A stretch of 64,000 nt of DNA from Streptosporangiaceae bacterium (GTDB lineage: Bacteria; Actinomycetota; Actinomycetes; Streptosporangiales; Streptosporangiaceae): the NCBI GenBank assembly GCA_019245115.1, contig JAFARZ010000351.1, positions 1-64,000 of the forward strand, written 5' to 3'. Within the stretch, counting starts at the first letter, position 1. Every line of letters starts with the position of its first letter. Positions 9,920 through 18,734 of the stretch are shown in pieces. A program made the position numbers and the translations under genes. The notes beneath the pieces were generated by a model that was given only the letters and a program-made list of their open reading frames with translations, ran no database searches and was not told where the DNA came from.

Positions 9920-9993
9920 GCGGGCGGCTGGCCTACGTGCGGGATGTGCGGGTTGGGGGCGGCGGACCGCGTCCGCGTGGCACGTCGGAGGTC

Positions 9994-11250
9994 TTATCGG
10001 CTGACGGCCTGGAGTGCGTTGCGGAGCAGGTCTAGGTCGTCGGGTGTGCAATCGACGTGCGGGCTGACGCGGAGCAGGGGCTCGGTCATCTCGCGCGGGG
10101 CGCGGGGGACGCCGCACACGCTGGTGACGATGCCGTGCTCGTCCAGCAGGCGAGCCCGCACCACAGCGATGTCCTGACCGGCCGTCGCGCGCAGCGCCGT
10201 GGTAGCCGAGCCGACGCCCGGCGAACCGGCGGACAGCGAACCGGCGGACGGCGAACCGGCGGACGGCGAACCGGCGGACAGCGAACCGGCGGGCGACGGG
10301 CCGGCCGCGGCCACGACCGACCAGCCCGGTAGGCCGGCCAGTGCCTCGCGGGTCTGGCGGCCAACCTCGGCCAGGCGGCGCCACACCCGCTCCGGACCGG
10401 CCTCGATGAACTCTTGCACGGCGTGGCACAGCCCGATCCGTCCGGCGATGTGCGCCTCGGCCGACTGAAGCAGCCAGACCGGGCTGGCGTCGGCCGGCTG
10501 GCCGCTCAGCTGCAGCTCCGGTGCGTCGATCTCCAGCTTGTCCCACCACGGCTCGGCCACGCCCAGCATGCCCACGCCACGCGGTCCGGCAAGCCACTTC
10601 CTGCTGGTGGCGTAGATCGCGTCCGCGCCGCAGGCGGTATTGACGTGCCCGATCGACTGCGCGGCATCCACCCACAGCGGCACGCCCGCCGCGCGGCACA
10701 CCGCCGCGGCCTCGGCGACTGGCTGGACCAGCGGCCGGTGGGAGGCCACCTGGGTGATGTGCACCAGCGCCGGACCCAGCGTATCCAGCACGCGTTCGAG
10801 GTCGGCGAGGTCCACCACGCCGCCAGCGTCCACGCCGATCTCGGTCAGGCTCAAGCCCCGGCGAGCGAACGCGTGCAGGTTCGGTCCCCACTCGCTCGGC
10901 ACCACCGCGATCACGTCACCGTCGGCGAGGGGCCACGTCCGCAGCAGGAGGTCGAGCGCCACGTGGGCGTTCTCCACGAACGCCAGTCCCGCGACGGGGA
11001 CGCCGAGCAATCCGGCCAGGGCGGCCTGGCCTTCGCCCAGAACCGGCGCCGCCTCGGCCTGTGCGACGTAAGCGCCGAGCACGACTTCGCGTTCGGCGTG
11101 CCGGGCGGCGGCCCGCAACGTGCCCACCGAGGCCTGACCCGCCGCGGCGGAGTCCAGGTGAACCCGCTCCCGGGGCAGCCGCCGCTCCCGCCAGAAGTGC
11201 CAGTCAGCTTCCGTCGGGCACCTCGGCACCGTCCCGGGCCTGTTCGGCAT
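9994..11250 (-). CDS. class V aminotransferase-fold PLP enzyme, EgtE-like
   Basis: About 418 residues from the ATG at 11250; a GTG at 11229 is an alternative. The PLP-binding lysine lies in TSRKWLAGPRGVGML. The start VHLDSAAAGQ and the segment VVLGAYVAQAEAAPVL resemble actinobacterial EgtE, the C-S lyase of ergothioneine synthesis. No egtABCD genes are nearby, so a cysteine desulfurase-like or other PLP role is possible. Residues between the two lobes contain six tandem pentapeptides of the type SAGSP, encoded by a 15 bp minisatellite, an insertion I do not expect in the family. The start overlaps the end of lgt by 47 bp on the same strand. Confidence 0.7.
   Translation of the reverse strand: MPNRPGTVPRCPTEADWHFWRERRLPRERVHLDSAAAGQASVGTLRAAARHAEREVVLGAYVAQAEAAPVLGEGQAALAGLLGVPVAGLAFVENAHVALDLLLRTWPLADGDVIAVVPSEWGPNLHAFARRGLSLTEIGVDAGGVVDLADLERVLDTLGPALVHITQVASHRPLVQPVAEAAAVCRAAGVPLWVDAAQSIGHVNTACGADAIYATSRKWLAGPRGVGMLGVAEPWWDKLEIDAPELQLSGQPADASPVWLLQSAEAHIAGRIGLCHAVQEFIEAGPERVWRRLAEVGRQTREALAGLPGWSVVAAAGPSPAGSLSAGSPSAGSPSAGSLSAGSPGVGSATTALRATAGQDIAVVRARLLDEHGIVTSVCGVPRAPREMTEPLLRVSPHVDCTPDDLDLLRNALQAVSR
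10221..10295. repeat. 15 bp minisatellite inside the aminotransferase gene
   Basis: Five tandem copies of GCGAACCGGCGGACA with one or two substitutions, read on the minus strand as SAGSP-type pentapeptides. Units are whole codons, so copy-number change would keep the frame. Confidence 0.9.
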
Positions 11251-12190
11251 CGGCGGTCTCAGCATCGGCCGTCTCGGCATCCGCGGTCTCGCCGGTCTCG
11301 GCTCGCGCTTCCGGCTCGATCGGCTCCGCGGGAGCATCGACCGCGGCGGCGACCGGAGCGGCAGCCGCAGCGGCCGTATCCGACGCTGGGCGGCGCTGGG
11401 TGCGGTAGAACCAGACCGCCCCGAAGATCGTCAGCGCGCACGCTATGTACAGGTTCAGCCGCAGGCCGAAGATGTGCACCGACGAATCCACCCGCAGCGA
11501 CTCCTCGAAAATCCGGAACGCGGAATAGCCGGTCACATACAGCGCGAACAGACCCGGTGGCTTGACGCCGCGGTGGTGACCGAGCCAGATCAGCGCGGCG
11601 GCGAGCGCGAAGTCCCAGATCAGCTCGTAGAGGAACGTCGGGTGGAAGGTGGCGTACTGCGTGTACCCGGCCGGGCGGTACTGCGCCGGGACCTCAAGGC
11701 CCCAGGGCAGCGTGGTGGGGCCGCCGAACAGTTCCTTGTTGAAGTAGTTCCCGATCCGGCCGATCCCCTGGGCGACCAGGAGCCCGGGTGCCATCGCGTC
11801 GGCGAACAGGGCGGCGCTGACCCCGCGCTTGCGCAGCCGCCACACGCCGACCAGGCCGCCGACCAGGACCCCGCCCCAAATGCCGAGGCCGCCGGTCCAC
11901 ACCGCGAAGACCCCGTACCAGACGTGCGGGATATCCATCGGCGTGGTGATATCGAAGTAGATCCGACCCCCGATGATGCCGGCGGGCACTATCCAGATCG
12001 CGATCTCGGTGACCAGTTCGGGATTGCCGCCCACCGCTGCCCAGCGCCGCCGGGTCAGCAGGATCGCCAGCGTGATCCCCACCAGGTACATCAACGCGTA
12101 GAAGTGAATGACCAGCGGGCCGATGTTGAAACTATTGCTCGACGGGCTGGGGAGGTACGCCAACGGATGGGCCATAACGGGCTGGGCCAT
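11204..12190 (-). CDS. lgt: prolipoprotein diacylglyceryl transferase
   Basis: 328 residues. This integral membrane enzyme transfers diacylglycerol to the lipobox cysteine of prelipoproteins. The Lgt signature GRIGNYFNKELFGG is at about 144-157, and the hydrophobic topology of seven segments is intact. The family N-terminus LPSPSSNSFNIGPLVIHFYA supports a start at 12190 (or the ATG at 12175). The last 60 residues form an Ala/Glu/Thr-rich cytoplasmic tail, partly encoded by three 15 bp repeats (about 11244-11288), longer than in most Lgt proteins. Likely substrates in this window are the lipoproteins at 16813-18594 and 57255-57797. Confidence 0.95.
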   Translation of the reverse strand: MAQPVMAHPLAYLPSPSSNSFNIGPLVIHFYALMYLVGITLAILLTRRRWAAVGGNPELVTEIAIWIVPAGIIGGRIYFDITTPMDIPHVWYGVFAVWTGGLGIWGGVLVGGLVGVWRLRKRGVSAALFADAMAPGLLVAQGIGRIGNYFNKELFGGPTTLPWGLEVPAQYRPAGYTQYATFHPTFLYELIWDFALAAALIWLGHHRGVKPPGLFALYVTGYSAFRIFEESLRVDSSVHIFGLRLNLYIACALTIFGAVWFYRTQRRPASDTAAAAAAPVAAAVDAPAEPIEPEARAETGETADAETADAETADAEQARDGAEVPDGS

Positions 12191-12325
12191 ACGGCAGAGC
12201 GTACCCTGATCCGCCCGCTCGCGGACCGGCCGGTCCTGACCAGGACTTTTGCCAGCTCCTACGGTTGGGTATCAGTTAATCAACGCTTATACCAAAGCTT
12301 CTGAGCACGAGATACGGTGTGCGCC

Positions 12326-12428
12326 ATGACTGACTATCCAGGCTCCGGCGCGCCGGAAGCCGACAGACCCGCATCCGCCGCCACCTGGATATCCGCAGGA
12401 CGGCCAGCAGCTACCTCAGGCACCGCCG
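12326..12428 (+). pseudogene. displaced N-terminal codons of the RDD gene (apparent frameshift)
   Basis: ATG at 12326 starts MTDYPGSGAPEADRPASA, a typical actinobacterial RDD N-terminus. It is in a different frame from the rest of the gene. The main frame, read back from 12429, gives [18 protein letters not shown], also typical of the same proline-rich leader. The two parts are joined by removing one base (or adding two) around 12380. Either the strain has lost the original start, or there is a sequencing error. Confidence 0.55.
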
Positions 12429-12884
12429 GTGCCCGCCGGATACGGCTACGGACAGTACCCGCAGGGCGCGGTGCCGGCCGGGATGTACTACGACGAACGA
12501 TCCGGCCTGCTGCTGCCGAACGGCACGGAACTAGCCAGCATCGGCCGCCGCATCGGCGCCTACTTCCTCGCCCTCCCGCTCATGCTCGTCACGCTGGTCA
12601 TCGGTTACTGGATCTGGGGGATCATCCTCTGGTCCAAGGGCAAGAGCCCCGCGCTGAGCGTGCTCGGCATGCAGGTGTGGAAGGTGGACGGCCAGCAGCC
12701 GGCCACCTTCGGCACGATGGCGCTCCGCGACATCATCGGCCGCATCGTCGAAGGCATCACGCCCATCAACCTGATCTCGTTCATCATGTTCTGCGCCGGC
12801 AAGGAGCGGAAGCCTCTCCACGACATGATCGGCGGCACCGTCGTCCTGTACGACCCGAACAAGGTGCTGGAGCCTAAGAACTAG
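12429..12884 (+). CDS. RDD-family membrane protein
   Basis: 151 residues as annotated from a GTG within the proline-rich leader. The RDD domain begins at [20 protein letters not shown] and has two hydrophobic segments (about 42-63 and 105-123) around a WKVDG loop, ending [16 protein letters not shown] proteins are small multi-pass membrane proteins of mostly unknown role, some linked to ion or solute transport. The 5' end is doubtful because the likely native N-terminus lies in another frame. The 3' end overlaps the convergent ABC ATPase gene by 11 bp. Confidence 0.75.
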   Translation: MPAGYGYGQYPQGAVPAGMYYDERSGLLLPNGTELASIGRRIGAYFLALPLMLVTLVIGYWIWGIILWSKGKSPALSVLGMQVWKVDGQQPATFGTMALRDIIGRIVEGITPINLISFIMFCAGKERKPLHDMIGGTVVLYDPNKVLEPKN

Positions 12885-14901
12885 TAAGTACCGGCATCGT
12901 TTCAGCGAAGTGGCAGGCGACCGGGTGGCCCTCCCCCCGGTCGACCAGCTCCGGTTCGACCTGGGCGCATATCTCCGCGGCCTTCCAGCAACGGGTGCGG
13001 AACCGGCAGCCGGACGGGGGCGATGAAGCGGTCGGCACATCCCCGGTCAGCAGGATCCGGCGCCGCCGTCGCTCCACCTCGGGGTCCGGCACCGGCACGG
13101 CGGACAGCAACGCCTGGGTGTACGGGTGCGAGGGACTGTCGTACACCTGGGACCTGGTGCCGGTTTCCACGATCTTGCCCAGGTACATGACCGCGACCCG
13201 GTCCGATATGTGCCGGACCACCGACAGGTCGTGCGCGATGAACAGATAGGACAAACCCAGGCGATCCTGGAGATCCTCCAGCAGGTTCACCACCCCGGCC
13301 TGAATGGAGACGTCGAGAGCGGACACCGGCTCGTCGAGCACCAGGACCTTCGGCTCCAGGGCGAGCGCGCGGGCGATGCCGACCCGCTGCCGCTGACCGC
13401 CGGAGAACTCGTGCGGATAACGGTTGCGGTGCTCGGGATTGAGCCCGACCAGCCGGAACAGCTCATCAACCCGCTCCGGCCCCGAACTCCGGTCCCAGCG
13501 TTCGTGCACCCGGAGCGGTTCGGCGACGATCTCGCCGACCGGCATCCGCGGGTCGAGCGAGGCGTACGGATCCTGGAACACCACCTGCACATGCTGGCGC
13601 AACGGCCGGAGCTGGCGTCGGCTGCGCGTGGTCAGCTCCTCGCCTTCGAACCGGACCGAGCCCGACGTCGCCGGCAGCAACTGCAAGATCGTCCGGGCGG
13701 TCGTCGATTTGCCGCACCCCGACTCGCCGACCAGGCCGAGCGTCTCACGTTCCCGCAGTTCCAGCGATACGCCGCAGACGGCGTGCGCCTCCGCTACCTG
13801 CCGCCGGATCAGCCGGCCACCGGTGATGGGATAGTGCTTCACCAGATCGACAACGCTCACGATGGCGTGACCACTCGCGACGGATGAGGTGCCGGGTGGT
13901 GTTACCACCGTTCGTTCGTGGTAAATGGAGTTGAGCTCAGCCGAGCGGTGACAGGCTGCGGCGTGATCAGGGGCCACCGCCAGCAGGGCTGGCTCGTCAT
14001 CAAAGCACCTGTCGAAAGCCACCGGGCAGCGCGGCGCGAACGGGCAGCCGGGCGGCAGGTCGATCAGCGACGGCGGCGCGCCCGGGATCGGGCGCAGCGG
14101 GGCCACCGCGTCGGAGTCCAGCCGCGGCAGCGAGCCGAGCAGCCCCAGCGTGTACGGCATGCGGGAGCGGAAGAAGATCTCGTCAACCGGGCCGGTCTCG
14201 ACCGGCTTACCGGCGTACATGACCATGACCCGGTCGGCCAGGCCGGCCACGACGCCCAGGTCGTGGGTGATCAGGATCAGCGACGCGTTGGTCTGCTCGC
14301 GAGCGGACCGGAGCGCCTCCAGCACCTGGGCCTGGATCGTGACGTCCAGCGCCGTGGTCGGCTCGTCGGCGATGATGATGTCCGGGTCGTTGGCCATCGC
14401 GATCGCGATCACCACCCGCTGCCGCATGCCGCCGGAGAACTCGTGCGGATAGCGCCGGGCCTGCTGGTCCGGCCGCGGGATGCCGACCGCGCTGAGCAAC
14501 TCGACCGCCCGACGATGGGCGGCGTCCTTGCCGATTCCCTGCCGGATCCAGATCGGCTCCGCCACCTGCCAGCCCACCGTGAAGGCCGGGTTGAGCGAGC
14601 TCAGCGGGTCCTGCGGCACGTAGGCGATGGTGCCGCCGCGGACCATGGCGAGTTCGCGCTCGGCCAGACCGAGAAGCGGGCGGCCCAGGACGCTGATCGT
14701 CCCGGTGACCTCGGCGTTCCTGGGCAGCAGGCCGAGGATCGCGCTGGCGACCGTGGACTTGCCGCAACCCGACTCCCCGACGATCCCGAGGGTCTCGCTC
14801 GGGTGGAGGTCAAGGCTCAGCTGGCGGACGGCGCGCACGTCACCGTCCCGGGTCCGGAAGCTCACGTCCAGGCCCGCGACCTCCAGAAGCGCGGCGCTCA
14901 T
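12874..14901 (-). CDS. fused dipeptide/oligopeptide ABC transporter ATPase (DppD-DppF type)
   Basis: 675 residues with two complete nucleotide-binding domains in one chain. The first has Walker [10 protein letters not shown] (42-50), [13 protein letters not shown] and signature FSGGMRQRV. The second repeats the set ([43 protein letters not shown]). Each domain ends with the cysteine-containing oligopeptide/dipeptide C-terminal extension ([11 protein letters not shown] and [11 protein letters not shown]). In most bacteria these are separate DppD and DppF proteins. It would power import through the two permeases just upstream, and its start overlaps the DppC-like stop as ATGA. Confidence 0.93.
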   Translation of the reverse strand: MSAALLEVAGLDVSFRTRDGDVRAVRQLSLDLHPSETLGIVGESGCGKSTVASAILGLLPRNAEVTGTISVLGRPLLGLAERELAMVRGGTIAYVPQDPLSSLNPAFTVGWQVAEPIWIRQGIGKDAAHRRAVELLSAVGIPRPDQQARRYPHEFSGGMRQRVVIAIAMANDPDIIIADEPTTALDVTIQAQVLEALRSAREQTNASLILITHDLGVVAGLADRVMVMYAGKPVETGPVDEIFFRSRMPYTLGLLGSLPRLDSDAVAPLRPIPGAPPSLIDLPPGCPFAPRCPVAFDRCFDDEPALLAVAPDHAAACHRSAELNSIYHERTVVTPPGTSSVASGHAIVSVVDLVKHYPITGGRLIRRQVAEAHAVCGVSLELRERETLGLVGESGCGKSTTARTILQLLPATSGSVRFEGEELTTRSRRQLRPLRQHVQVVFQDPYASLDPRMPVGEIVAEPLRVHERWDRSSGPERVDELFRLVGLNPEHRNRYPHEFSGGQRQRVGIARALALEPKVLVLDEPVSALDVSIQAGVVNLLEDLQDRLGLSYLFIAHDLSVVRHISDRVAVMYLGKIVETGTRSQVYDSPSHPYTQALLSAVPVPDPEVERRRRRILLTGDVPTASSPPSGCRFRTRCWKAAEICAQVEPELVDRGEGHPVACHFAETMPVLTSS

Positions 14902-15809
14902 CCGCGGAAGCCCGGGTCGAGCGCGTCGCGCAGGCCGTCACCGATGAAGTTGACCGAGAGGATGGTGATCACCAGGAATCCCGCGGGAAAGAAGAACAGC
15001 CAGGGCAGGGTCGCCGCCGCGTCCTGCCCGCTCGCTATCAGGCTGCCCAGCGACACCTCCGGCGGCTGAATGCCCAATCCGAGGAACGACAGTACTGCTT
15101 CGATCAGGATCGCCAGACCCACCGCCAGGGTGGCGCTGACGACGATGGGACCGATCGCGTTCGGGATCAGGTGCCGTCCGATGATCCGCCAGTCGCTGGC
15201 GCCGATCGCGTGCTCGGCTTCGACGAACTCCCGTTCTCGCAACGACAGGAACGCACCGCGGACCTGCCGGGCCACTTGCGTCCACAGCACGAAGCCAACG
15301 ATCAGCGCGATCCAGAACCAGCTTCCCGCCTGCTTGCTCAGCTTGTGGGCCAGCACCAGCAAGATGGCGAACAGCGGGACCGCGAGGATCAGGTCGGTGA
15401 ACCGCATCAGCAAGGCGTCGGCCAGCCCGCCGTAGTATCCGGCCGCCGCCCCTATCGTGGTGCCGATCACCGTCGCGATCACCGCGACCAGGACCGCGGT
15501 CTTCACCGACGTCGCCTCGGCCTCCAGCACCTGGGCGAACAGGTCATGGCCGATCAGGTCGGTGCCGAACGGATGCTGGGCGGACGGTCCGGTGGCGAAC
15601 TGGCCGGTGATCGCGGTGTAGTTGTAATGCCAGAAGACCGGGCCGATGGTGGACAGCAGCAACAGCAGGACGAAGGTGGCCAGACCCGCCACGGCGAGTC
15701 GATGCGTTACGAAGCGCTCAGCGGCCAGGCGGACCTGGCCGCGGGACTGGCGTGGCAGGCCCGGGGCGACGTCGGCCGGCGCCGCGGGCTGCCGGGTGAC
15801 CTCACGCAT
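14898..15809 (-). CDS. peptide ABC transporter permease (DppC/OppC type)
   Basis: 303 residues, a cytoplasmic-membrane permease with about six transmembrane helices. The N-terminal segment [20 protein letters not shown] is followed by the OppC_N-type loop with [15 protein letters not shown]. The binding-protein-dependent transport signature near the C-terminus includes [20 protein letters not shown]. It overlaps its neighbours on both sides (8 bp with the DppB-like gene, 4 bp with the ATPase gene), which indicates one operon. Confidence 0.92.
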   Translation of the reverse strand: MREVTRQPAAPADVAPGLPRQSRGQVRLAAERFVTHRLAVAGLATFVLLLLLSTIGPVFWHYNYTAITGQFATGPSAQHPFGTDLIGHDLFAQVLEAEATSVKTAVLVAVIATVIGTTIGAAAGYYGGLADALLMRFTDLILAVPLFAILLVLAHKLSKQAGSWFWIALIVGFVLWTQVARQVRGAFLSLREREFVEAEHAIGASDWRIIGRHLIPNAIGPIVVSATLAVGLAILIEAVLSFLGLGIQPPEVSLGSLIASGQDAAATLPWLFFFPAGFLVITILSVNFIGDGLRDALDPGFRG

Positions 15810-16785
15810 AGCGGACCCTTGGGTCGAGCAGGCCGTAGAGCAGGTCGGCGAGGATGTTGAACACGATCACCGCCGCGCCGGCCACCATGAGCCAGCCCTG
15901 CACCGCGTAGACGTCCGGGCTTTCCGCGCCGGTCAGCCCGTTGATCAGGTACTGGCCCATCCCGTACCAGCTGAACACGATCTCGGTCACCACCGCGCCG
16001 CCGATCAGCGCGGCGAAGTCGATGGCGACCACGGTGATGACGGGAATCAGCGCGTTGCGCAGGGCATGCACGAACAGCACCCGCCGTGGGGACAGGCCCT
16101 TGGCGCGAGCCAGCCTGATGTAGTCGGCATTGAGCACATCGAGCATGGCGGCCCGCTGGAAGCGGCTCCAGACGGAGTACGTGATCAGCGTGAGGGTGAG
16201 CACCGGCAGCACCGCGTGTTCCACCTCGTTGACCAGCACGTTCCACGTACCGTTGATACCCGGCGTCGACTCGCCGACCGTGTAGAGGATCGTGTGGCCG
16301 GCCTCCTTGTTGACGTCGATGGCGAGGAAGTCCTTCAGCAGCAGGCCGAGGACGAACACCGGGGTGGAGAAGAACAGGTACGACAGGCCGGTAAAGATGT
16401 GATCGACGGGCTTGTACTGCCGGACCGCGCTGATCACGCCGACGATCACCCCGAGCAGCACCGACAAGATGACGGCGGGCACCACGAGCTTGACAGTCAC
16501 GGCCAGCCGCTGCACGATCTGCGGCCCCACCGGCTGACCGGTGTAGCTGGTGCCGAGGCTGCCGTGCAGCACGCCGTCCAGCCAGCCCCAGTACCGCTCC
16601 ACGAGCGGCTGGTTGAGGTGCAGTTGCGCAGCGGCCGCTTTAAGGGCCTCGGGCGAGGTCTGGGGATTCGCCCGCAGTTGCGCCAGCGGATCGCCGGACA
16701 GCGCGACCAGGATGAACATGCCGAAGCTGAGCACCAGCAGGACGAGGATCCCGGCCGCCACCCGGCGCAGCAGATAAGCCCACAC
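15802..16785 (-). CDS. peptide ABC transporter permease (DppB/OppB type)
   Basis: 327 residues. It begins MWAYLLRRVAAGILVLLVLS, the standard first helix of DppB/OppB, and carries the EAA-like loop DYIRLARAKGLSPRRVLFVHA that contacts the ATPase. Six transmembrane helices are expected. It partners the DppC-like permease encoded next. The 27 bp gap to the substrate-binding protein gene fits a single transcript. Confidence 0.93.
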   Translation of the reverse strand: MWAYLLRRVAAGILVLLVLSFGMFILVALSGDPLAQLRANPQTSPEALKAAAAQLHLNQPLVERYWGWLDGVLHGSLGTSYTGQPVGPQIVQRLAVTVKLVVPAVILSVLLGVIVGVISAVRQYKPVDHIFTGLSYLFFSTPVFVLGLLLKDFLAIDVNKEAGHTILYTVGESTPGINGTWNVLVNEVEHAVLPVLTLTLITYSVWSRFQRAAMLDVLNADYIRLARAKGLSPRRVLFVHALRNALIPVITVVAIDFAALIGGAVVTEIVFSWYGMGQYLINGLTGAESPDVYAVQGWLMVAGAAVIVFNILADLLYGLLDPRVRYA

Positions 16786-16812
16786 GTGATGGGTCCTTTT
16801 GCGCCGCCTGGT

Positions 16813-18594
16813 TCACTTGGCGCCCCATTCGTTGGCATTCCATGGGATACCGACGTTGCTGGTGTTCGGGATGACGTTGGCGAAATTCGACGACCAGCCG
16901 TACAGTTCCGGCGCCTGGAACAGCGGCAGCGTGGACATGTCAGCCCACAGTTGCGCGTCGACCTGGTTGTACAGCGTGGCCGCGCCGGCCGGGTTCATCG
17001 TGGTCAGCGCCTGGGCGAACAGGGAGTCGACCTTGGGGTCGGCGTAGTGGTCCCAGTTGTTCCCGCAATCCGCGGCGTTGGTATAAGAGCAGTAGATGGA
17101 CTGCTGCTGGGATTTGAACGGCGAGATCACCCAGGCGAACTCGATGAGGTCGAACTCACCCTTCGGGCCGACGGTCCCGAACAGCGTGTTCGCCGCGTAG
17201 TTCTGGATGTTGATCTTGACACCGATGGCCTTCATGTCGGCCTGGAACAGCTGCTCGATCTCGGACCGGACCTCCACACCGCTGGTGGTGGAGATGCCCA
17301 GCGTGAAGTCCTGGCCCTTCTGCGGGCCGAAGTCCGGATGGAAGTAGCCGTCCGAGCCCATCGCCATGCCGGCCTGCCGGAGCAGTTGCTTCGCCTTCGC
17401 CGGGTCGAAGGCGCCATAGCCGTTGCTGGTGTCGGTGAACGTGCTCTCGGTCGGCATGATAAGGCGATTGTTCAGCGGTCCGATGCTGGTGGTCAGCGGG
17501 GCCACGATCCTGCTGATCATCCCCGGCCGGTTGGTGCCGTAGGCGATCGCGTGCCGGACGCCAGCCAGAGCGAGGTACGGGTTGGACTCGTTGAAGTCGA
17601 TGTGCTGATACTCCAGCGACGGCTGGACGGAGACCGTGAAGCCCGGTATCGACTTGACCGTGTCAAGGAACGGGATCGAGGCGATCACCGGGTTGACCAT
17701 GTTCACCTCGCCGTTCTGGACGGCGGGGGGCTGCTGACTGTCGGCCAGGATGAACCGGAACACGATCCTGCTGAGGTTGCCCGGCGGGCCCCAGTAGTGC
17801 GGGTTACGCACTTCGACCAGGTCTTCGCCCTTGGTGTAGCTCTGGATGATGTACGGGCCGCCGGATATCTCCACTTTGGGGCTGAAGTTCTGGAAGCCCG
17901 AGTCGAAGCCGACCTTCTGCGCGATGTGCGCGGGGAGCAGCGGGGTGTTCTGGCTGAACAGCGCTTGCCAGTCACCGTAGGGCTTGCTGAACACGACCGT
18001 CGCGGTCTTACCGCCATCGGAGCCGGTGATCGACTTGATCTGGTTGTAGCCATTCGTCGCCTGCGGCAGGAACAGCTTGCCGCCGACGTCCTTGAACGCG
18101 GGGTCGCCGCTCTGCGCATGCCAGTTATAGATGAAGTCGTCGGCGTTGATGGGTACGCCGTCGGACCAGGCGGCCTTCGGGTTGATGTGGTAGATGACGG
18201 TCTGCGGGTTGGTGCTCGTCTCCGTGGCGCTGGTGACCACCGTGGTGTCGAGGGCCGGCTTGAGGTTCGGCTGGACCACGAACACCTTGGGCAGCGTCTG
18301 GTCGAGGATCTCGGTGAGGACGAACTCGTTGTCCCCCTCGAGCACCGGATTGAAGCCGGTCACGTCCTCATCGAGGGCAAAGGTCAGCGTGCCGCCGTTC
18401 TTGACCGGGCCGGTCTTGCCGGGTGCCGGACCAGTGCTCGAGGAGCACCCGGCCGCCACGAGCAGAGCGGCCGCGGCCACGGCGGTGGCCGCGCCGGCAT
18501 ACCGGTGCTTGCTGTGTTCGGTCCGGTTGCTGTGGTCGGTCCGGTTGCTGTGGTTCCTCCGGTTCCTCGGGTTGCCAGGACGGATGGTTCCCAT
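16813..18594 (-). CDS. extracellular solute-binding lipoprotein, family 5 (peptide binding)
   Basis: 593 residues. Lipobox LVAAGC puts the lipidated cysteine at 50, after a long basic, Asn/His/Ser-rich N-region with a repeated HSNRT motif and a hydrophobic stretch. The mature protein has family 5 blocks (GGTLTFALDEDVTGFNP, INPKAAWSDGVPINADDFIY, HIDFNESNPYLALAGVRHAI). It captures peptides, or other family 5 ligands such as nickel complexes or glycans, for the downstream permeases. Start by position of the signal peptide; a later start would shorten only the basic N-region. Confidence 0.9.
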   Translation of the reverse strand: MGTIRPGNPRNRRNHSNRTDHSNRTEHSKHRYAGAATAVAAAALLVAAGCSSSTGPAPGKTGPVKNGGTLTFALDEDVTGFNPVLEGDNEFVLTEILDQTLPKVFVVQPNLKPALDTTVVTSATETSTNPQTVIYHINPKAAWSDGVPINADDFIYNWHAQSGDPAFKDVGGKLFLPQATNGYNQIKSITGSDGGKTATVVFSKPYGDWQALFSQNTPLLPAHIAQKVGFDSGFQNFSPKVEISGGPYIIQSYTKGEDLVEVRNPHYWGPPGNLSRIVFRFILADSQQPPAVQNGEVNMVNPVIASIPFLDTVKSIPGFTVSVQPSLEYQHIDFNESNPYLALAGVRHAIAYGTNRPGMISRIVAPLTTSIGPLNNRLIMPTESTFTDTSNGYGAFDPAKAKQLLRQAGMAMGSDGYFHPDFGPQKGQDFTLGISTTSGVEVRSEIEQLFQADMKAIGVKINIQNYAANTLFGTVGPKGEFDLIEFAWVISPFKSQQQSIYCSYTNAADCGNNWDHYADPKVDSLFAQALTTMNPAGAATLYNQVDAQLWADMSTLPLFQAPELYGWSSNFANVIPNTSNVGIPWNANEWGAK

Positions 18595-18690
18595 TGGCGG
18601 CCTCCGGGGTCAAGGCCCCCCAAGCGGGACGGGTGTCCCTCCCTACTTCCGAGTCGGCGTCAGATAAGGGCTTTTGTCCAGCCGCCGCGG

Positions 18691-18734
18691 CAACATCGTA
18701 ATCACAATGTTGCCTAATCACTTCCACTAATCAC
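18691..18734. promoter_or_regulatory. TAATCAC direct repeats and CAACAT dyad upstream of the peptide transporter
   Basis: TAATCAC occurs at 18699, 18715 and 18728, and CAACAT/ATGTTG forms a dyad with a 10 bp spacer at 18691-18712. The region lies in the 136 bp between the transporter operon and the ftsH stop, so it could be a regulator site for the operon. The regulator is unknown. Confidence 0.35.

Larger units (their letters stand above)
9496..9993. other. convergent intergenic region with inverted and dispersed repeats
   Basis: Lies between the 3' ends of paaK and the aminotransferase gene. It holds a long-armed inverted repeat (9623-9684), two tandem GGAGGTGAAGGGCC units (9689 and 9713), one family R copy (9725-9812) and palindromic element copy 1 (9845-9919). 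No gene is supported. Confidence 0.75.

Noticed and set aside
9602-10891. 429-codon minus-strand frame opposite and beyond the aminotransferase
   Set aside because: Arg/Pro-rich translation that crosses three repeats; the aminotransferase frame has the PLP motif.
9994-11250. Ergothioneine cluster
   Set aside because: Only an EgtE-like enzyme is present; none of the egtA, B, C or D motifs occur nearby. The GCS2 gene at 45143 is 34 kb away and of a different operon.
15646-18717. 1023-codon plus-strand frame across the peptide transporter genes
   Set aside because: It lies opposite two permeases and a binding protein with intact family motifs; its translation has no recognisable domain.
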